NCBI GenBank assembly: GCA_964645555.1
Contig: CAZYBP010000043.1
Span: 1 to 7,965 of the forward strand
Length of the DNA: 7,965 bases
Source: 2-02-FULL-38-15 sp964645555
Lineage (GTDB): Bacteria > Patescibacteriota > Microgenomatia > Daviesbacterales > UBA10151
Reading direction: 5' to 3'
Of this stretch, positions 5,939 to 7,965 are shown piece after piece (the first letter of the stretch is position 1; each line of letters starts with the position of its first letter). The notes under the pieces are model-generated. The model ran no database searches. It saw only the letters and a list, made by a program, of their open reading frames with translations, and was not told the DNA's origin. Position numbers and translations under genes: made by a program.

Positions 5939-6232
5939 TTGGCAAATAAAGACATGAGAGCTTTTCTGGAAATGGACAAACTAAAAAAGGGAGGATTTGA
6001 CATCTTTTATCTTTTAACAATGTCTTATTATCTGCTCCGCAATTTGGTCACAACTCCAAAAAATGTCCCGCAGTTTGTAAAAGATAAACTGCAAAGACAA
6101 AGGAAAAATTTTGATCTAGGGCAAATTACCAACAATTACAAAAGTTTGATAGAAATAGAATTTAAAATAAAAAGCGGTTTACTGGAACAACCTCAGGCAG
6201 AATTTTATTTAATTAATAGATTTATTCTTTAA
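5939..6232 (+). CDS. Surviving C-terminal open frame of the holA relic
   Basis: The longest uninterrupted piece of the broken delta-subunit gene, 97 codons from TTG 5939 (first ATG at 5954). It encodes the mostly helical C-terminal collar domain: 'GGFDIFYLLTMSYYLLRNLV', then 'VKDKLQRQRKNFDLGQITNN' and an ending 'IEIEFKIKSGLLEQPQAEFY' followed by LINRFIL. In intact clamp loaders this domain holds the pentamer together, while clamp opening needs the N-terminal domain, which is cut off here. TTG 5939 has no convincing ribosome site and the homology continues upstream of it in the same frame to about 5900, so an independent gene is unlikely. An automatic annotation would probably call it a hypothetical protein. 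Confidence 0.55.
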   Translation: MANKDMRAFLEMDKLKKGGFDIFYLLTMSYYLLRNLVTTPKNVPQFVKDKLQRQRKNFDLGQITNNYKSLIEIEFKIKSGLLEQPQAEFYLINRFIL

Positions 6233-6258
6233 ACGGGTGTAAGATTTCATCGAAATAT

Positions 6259-7239
6259 TTACAAAGAGTTAAACTTTTTAATTTCCTGGCTCATTAAATC
6301 CACATCCTTTTGGTCAACTTTCCCGTCTCTGTTCAAATCCGTTTTCTTATTTTTCGGGTTCCCCCCAAAATTTTGAAGTAATATGGCATTGTCTGCCGAA
6401 TTTATTTTCCCATCGCTATTCAAGTCATATTTACTAAGATCTAGAGGGGATGGAATAATGGTAGGAGTGACAGAAGGAGTAGCAGGGGGGTTATTAATAA
6501 AGTCGAAATTCTCGCCAATCTTAATAGAAGGTAACTCCTTGTTAGCATCCCTTAATTTAAATAAGAGACTAGACTCTCCCTCAGAGGATTTAATAGTAAG
6601 TTTAACTATAGTATCATCTGTTGGCAAAAAAACTTCTGAAAGATCTGCTTTCCTGACTTGAGATAAAGTTATCAAAAAATTACCGGAAGTTTTAATCAAG
6701 GCTGATTGTAAGATAGCGTCAGTCATAGAAAGATAGACAATACCCTCATCTAAAGGTTTATCTTCCGCGATTACAGAACCAATAACAGGTCTAAAAGTGG
6801 TTTGGCTTGTAACGGGTGTAGCTGTAGTAAATTTGGAAATATCTGTCGATGTTTTGCCTGAGAAGATTTTATATTGATATTCTGTTTTAGGGAGTAAATT
6901 TTTCAGGGTGGTGTAGTGAATTGAGTGAGCAGAAGGTAATTTAGTATCTCTATCATCTAAAATAGTTTGTTCATTGGGGTTTGCTTGGCCATAAGTTAAA
7001 AAAGAAACAACCGGAGTCTGCGTTTGCCAGGAAATAGTTACAGAATCATCGGTGATATTTGTGACGGTGATATTTTGCGCCTTGATATCAGGTGCGGCCC
7101 TGGAGATAAAAATACGTTCTCCAAGGACTAAATAAACCCCAGCCATGATACCAAAAATAATTACGCCTAACCCTAAGATAGTAGGTATCCTGAATTTGCT
7201 GACAAACTTGCTTATTGCTGGTGTAAAACTAATTCTCAT
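6259..7239 (-). CDS. Membrane-anchored Fn3-like protein with C-terminal type I dockerin
   Basis: 326 residues, exported and held by one N-terminal helix (about 20-40, after a basic cytoplasmic start). Residues about 52-140 resemble an Fn3/purple-acid-phosphatase N-terminal-like beta sandwich ('ITVTNITDDSVTISWQTQTP', 'TTLKNLLPKTEYQYKIFSG'). Residues about 150-245 form a second beta-rich domain resembling carboxypeptidase-regulatory folds ('PVIGSVIAEDKPLDEGIVYL'). A Pro/Thr linker (251-266) leads to a type I dockerin with two calcium loops: D272-L-N-S-D-G-K-I-N and D301-L-N-R-D-G-K-V-D. Dockerins bind cohesins, often on extracellular scaffolds; here the partner is unknown and no cohesin is in the window. 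Its ATG overlaps the stop of the upstream 58-residue gene (ATGA), so the two are translated together. It ends 26 bases from the holA relic, convergently. Confidence 0.88.
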   Translation of the reverse strand: MRISFTPAISKFVSKFRIPTILGLGVIIFGIMAGVYLVLGERIFISRAAPDIKAQNITVTNITDDSVTISWQTQTPVVSFLTYGQANPNEQTILDDRDTKLPSAHSIHYTTLKNLLPKTEYQYKIFSGKTSTDISKFTTATPVTSQTTFRPVIGSVIAEDKPLDEGIVYLSMTDAILQSALIKTSGNFLITLSQVRKADLSEVFLPTDDTIVKLTIKSSEGESSLLFKLRDANKELPSIKIGENFDFINNPPATPSVTPTIIPSPLDLSKYDLNSDGKINSADNAILLQNFGGNPKNKKTDLNRDGKVDQKDVDLMSQEIKKFNSL

Positions 7240-7412
7240 GGAGTCGACCTAACGTCTGATGTATCAAATTCAGGATTAATTGGTTCAATAAGTTGTTGTA
7301 CCTTGTCAGAAATTGTTACCTGAGATCTTGTGTGAAGTATATTAAATATACCCCAGGCGCAAAGCGTAACAAAGGTTAAAATTGCCGCTACCAACCATTC
7401 TTTACGTGTCAT
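7236..7412 (-). CDS. Small single-pass membrane protein, unknown function
   Basis: 58 residues, 'MTRKEWLVAAILTFVTLCAW' at the N-terminus (helix about 6-25), followed by a short soluble tail with 'SDKVQQLIEPINPEFDTSDV'. I do not recognise the family. Three things support a real gene: a GAGGA ribosome site (complement of 7417-7421) 4 bases before the ATG, a 17-base gap from the PilO-like gene, and an ATGA overlap with the dockerin gene. The position just after pilO and the topology (short inner-membrane stub with an extracytoplasmic tail) would fit a pilus-platform accessory such as a reduced PilP-like protein, but that is inference from context only. Confidence 0.72.
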   Translation of the reverse strand: MTRKEWLVAAILTFVTLCAWGIFNILHTRSQVTISDKVQQLIEPINPEFDTSDVRSTP

Positions 7413-7416
7413 AAAT

Positions 7417-7421
7417 TCCTC
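7417..7421 (-). promoter_or_regulatory. Shine-Dalgarno site for the 58-residue membrane protein
   Basis: GAGGA on the minus strand with a 4-base spacer to the ATG at 7412. The spacing is short but the match is good; it supports the small gene as real. Confidence 0.55.
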
Positions 7422-7429
7422 AAAAAATA

Positions 7430-7965
7430 TTATTTTAAATAATATGCCTTTCCCGAAATAGCCATAATCAGTTTATTTCCTTCAGCAACTTTTGATAAAG
7501 ATAGATGTTCTATGGAGATTAATCTATCACTGGTTTTCAAGTCTTGCAATAGTAGGATTAGGTTTTTGTAATCACCTTCAGTATTTAAGTTAAAGGTAAT
7601 CTCAGAAAGAGTACCAATTGCTTCTTTTGAAGTTGCACTTAAGGTTAGAGGTTGAAATTGTAAAGCCGATATAGAAGCATCGTGGCTTATTGCTAATTGT
7701 TCCAGCGTTTGAATAATAGATTTAAACTGGGGAGTGCCTGGGACAGCACTACCGATGTTCGATTTTATCTGCGTACTTAATTTATTGTAATTCTGTTGTG
7801 CCAGCGATAAATCCCCCGCTTTTTTATTAATTGCCTCCAAGGTTGTACTTGAGTCGTTGAGTTTCTTCTGCAATACCAGGATAGTCTCTATTGTCGGCTT
7901 AATAGCGAAAATAATAAAGATAGCCATAATAAATAAGGTAAAGATTGTTGTTCCGTAAGTTCTTA
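7430..7965 (-). CDS. PilO-like type IV pilus assembly protein, 5' end outside window
   Basis: Inner-membrane alignment-complex protein of type IV pilus or related type II secretion systems; PilO pairs with PilN to link the cytoplasmic motor to the envelope. An ATG at 7927 falls inside the membrane helix, and the frame stays open to the window edge ('RTYGTTIFTLFI' upstream), so the gene starts outside. Visible are the membrane helix ('FTLFIMAIFIIFAIKPT'), a coiled coil of about 40 residues ('TILVLQKKLNDSSTTLEAIN' onward), and a ferredoxin-like C-terminal domain containing 'TPQFKSIIQTLEQLAISHDA', 'LNTEGDYKNLILLLQDLKTS' and 'RLISIEHLSLSKV'. The 'G-D-Y-x-x-L..L..L..S.R...I' pattern is the most typical PilO signature. 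Other pilus genes are expected to the right. PilO families diverge strongly, so the call rests on architecture and this pattern. Confidence 0.8.
   Translation of the reverse strand, partial: RTYGTTIFTLFIMAIFIIFAIKPTIETILVLQKKLNDSSTTLEAINKKAGDLSLAQQNYNKLSTQIKSNIGSAVPGTPQFKSIIQTLEQLAISHDASISALQFQPLTLSATSKEAIGTLSEITFNLNTEGDYKNLILLLQDLKTSDRLISIEHLSLSKVAEGNKLIMAISGKAYYLK

Larger units (their letters stand above)
5586..6232 (+). pseudogene. holA: Disrupted DNA polymerase III delta subunit (holA-like)
   Basis: HolA is the delta subunit of the sliding-clamp loader. Homology runs over the whole span in four pieces. Piece 1 (frame of 5586) is a 55-residue N-terminus, 'MKLLLLHGPAISSSREKLIS' through 'NLVSTSLFFFF', ending at TGA 5751-5753 directly after a 15-T run. 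Piece 2, same frame (5754-5870), is 'LVILENPKDS', a heptamer-encoded stretch, then 'GTLVLWFDHELPKTNLLE', ending at TAG 5871-5873. Piece 3, same frame, is 'TKIGAQVFW' (5874-5900). Piece 4 is shifted by one base: 'ESKEITVFPFLDLLANKDM' and the helical C-terminal collar domain to TAA 6232. One G near 5900 (TGG GAA) would restore the frame, and AAG>TAG would explain the TAG. Reconstructed length is about 215 residues, plausible for short CPR delta subunits. Either a young pseudogene or sequence/assembly errors; the 5' overlap with the LCP gene and the good ribosome site show an originally normal gene. Confidence 0.75.

Noticed and set aside
5939..6232. Independent small gene encoding a helical protein
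   Set aside because: Homology continues upstream of the TTG in the same frame to about 5900 and then in another frame, so it is the tail of the holA relic rather than a separate gene. It is listed only as a surviving open frame.
6244..6259. Hairpin ATTTC-atc-GAAAT between holA and the dockerin gene as a terminator
   Set aside because: Only 5 AT-rich base pairs with a 3-base loop and no clear U-run; too weak to call.
1..7965. Defence island, prophage or transposon
   Set aside because: No integrase, transposase, toxin-antitoxin, nuclease-effector or phage structural gene is visible; the content is housekeeping and envelope genes.

Overview
The window is AT-rich DNA from a bacterium with compact gene packing: start/stop overlaps, intergenic gaps mostly under 30 bases, short versions of housekeeping proteins, and single-pass membrane proteins with Pro/Ser/Thr linkers. 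A dockerin protein with one N-terminal membrane anchor, a PilO-like pilus protein, an LCP protein and an 84-residue thioredoxin together resemble Candidate Phyla Radiation (Patescibacteria) genomes, most likely Microgenomates. This assignment comes from protein style, not from a marker gene. TGA, TAA and TAG are all used as stops, so the TGA=Gly code of Gracilibacteria/Absconditabacteria is unlikely.

Layout. At 1-524 (+) lies the 3' part of an anchored exported protein of unknown function. At 648-3212 (-) a UvrD/PcrA-type helicase is followed after 3 bases by an exported G5-3D cell-wall protein. A divergent promoter region at about 3213-3302 separates the helicase from a rightward cluster: a minimal thioredoxin (3303-3557), a collapsed MGMT/ATL-family relic (3582-3730), triosephosphate isomerase (3711-4394), an LCP ligase (4391-5623) and a broken holA (DNA polymerase III delta, 5586-6232). 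The last four overlap end to end. At 6259-7965 (-), read from right to left, are a PilO-like protein (5' end outside the window), a 58-residue membrane protein not recognised, and a membrane-anchored Fn3-like/dockerin protein that starts at an ATGA overlap.

How the genes relate. The rightward cluster mixes redox, glycolysis, envelope assembly and replication, as expected of a streamlined housekeeping operon rather than one pathway. The leftward right-hand cluster looks like pilus/surface biology. I see no CRISPR array, transposase, tRNA, rRNA or defence system.

The most notable signals are signs of decay and short repeats. The holA relic is nearly full length but carries an in-frame TGA after a 15-T run, a TAG and a one-base frameshift. 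The MGMT relic has lost its middle and has a one-base frameshift. Both frameshifts are repaired on paper by restoring one G. Five-copy heptanucleotide repeats lie inside both holA (AGCTTTC) and the helicase gene (GTTTATC-like). The two divergent promoters appear placed to give leaderless transcripts. I did not find a convincing new multi-gene system.
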